Shown here in pieces: positions 40,388-40,461 of a stretch of 40,461 bases of DNA. Position 1 is the stretch's first letter. Each line of letters opens with the position of its first letter. A model generated the notes under the pieces. The model ran no database searches and was not told where the DNA came from. It worked only from the letters and a program-made list of their open reading frames with translations. This DNA is from Pseudonocardia humida (GTDB taxonomy: Bacteria; Actinomycetota; Actinomycetes; Mycobacteriales; Pseudonocardiaceae), in assembly GCF_023898865.1 (NCBI RefSeq), contig NZ_JAGSOV010000094.1:1-40461 (forward strand), written 5' to 3'. Both the position numbers and the translations under genes were made by a program.

Positions 40388-40461
<74 letters not shown>

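Overview
The window has very high G+C content and a G/C-rich third codon position. It uses GTG starts freely and 4-base ATGA/GTGA gene overlaps, and it carries an IdeR/DmdR-type iron box, actinobacterial regulator families and many degraded insertion sequences. This points to a chromosomal accessory region of a filamentous or nocardioform actinomycete. Pseudonocardiales is my best guess, but no 16S or other marker is present to fix the genus. The right end (about 40388-40461) is a run of G and C homopolymers that looks like a contig-end artefact.

Left part (1-9.4 kb): an IS3-type orfA start, a 5'-truncated IS630 transposase, then a 42-nt 3' fragment of a tRNA-Pro(GGG) gene with its own terminator, which is the typical scar of an integrated element. 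Rightward follow a broken isoleucyl-tRNA synthetase fragment, a frameshifted DJ-1/PfpI gene, an intact GlxA-type AraC regulator and an intact two-gene heterodimeric ABC exporter. A large LAL-type ATPase regulator lies behind these, decayed by at least five frameshifts. A 65-nt direct repeat precedes both the AraC gene and the exporter and may be a shared control element.

Middle part (9.4-23 kb): small self-regulated cassettes. (i) tetR - rifamycin phosphotransferase (rph) - ICMT-family membrane methyltransferase, a tightly overlapping operon behind a near-perfect palindrome. (ii) A non-autonomous IS5-family remnant with intact inverted repeats. (iii) tetR - GT28/Gtf-type glycosyltransferase, followed by an alpha/beta hydrolase. 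(iv) An AraC regulator, possibly N-terminally truncated, divergent from a class A FAD monooxygenase. (v) A tetR convergent with an NAD-dependent epimerase whose promoter carries a palindrome. Between them lie relics of a tyrosine recombinase, a second glycosyltransferase, an IS5-like transposase and an ABC-2 permease.

Right part (23-40 kb): a complete Fe-siderophore uptake operon (binding lipoprotein, two permeases, ATPase) under an iron box; relics of an aminoglycoside-phosphotransferase-like gene and an IS256 transposase; and a rhamnoside-utilisation operon (sugar-binding lipoprotein, two permeases, GH78 alpha-L-rhamnosidase) with a clear promoter, a LacI-type operator and a convergent LacI regulator. 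That operon has no ATPase gene of its own. Next come a stand-alone WD-repeat propeller protein, an AraC regulator with a dihydrofolate-reductase-like protein, and a short-chain dehydrogenase. All functions are read from the translated sequence by eye; no database search was run.
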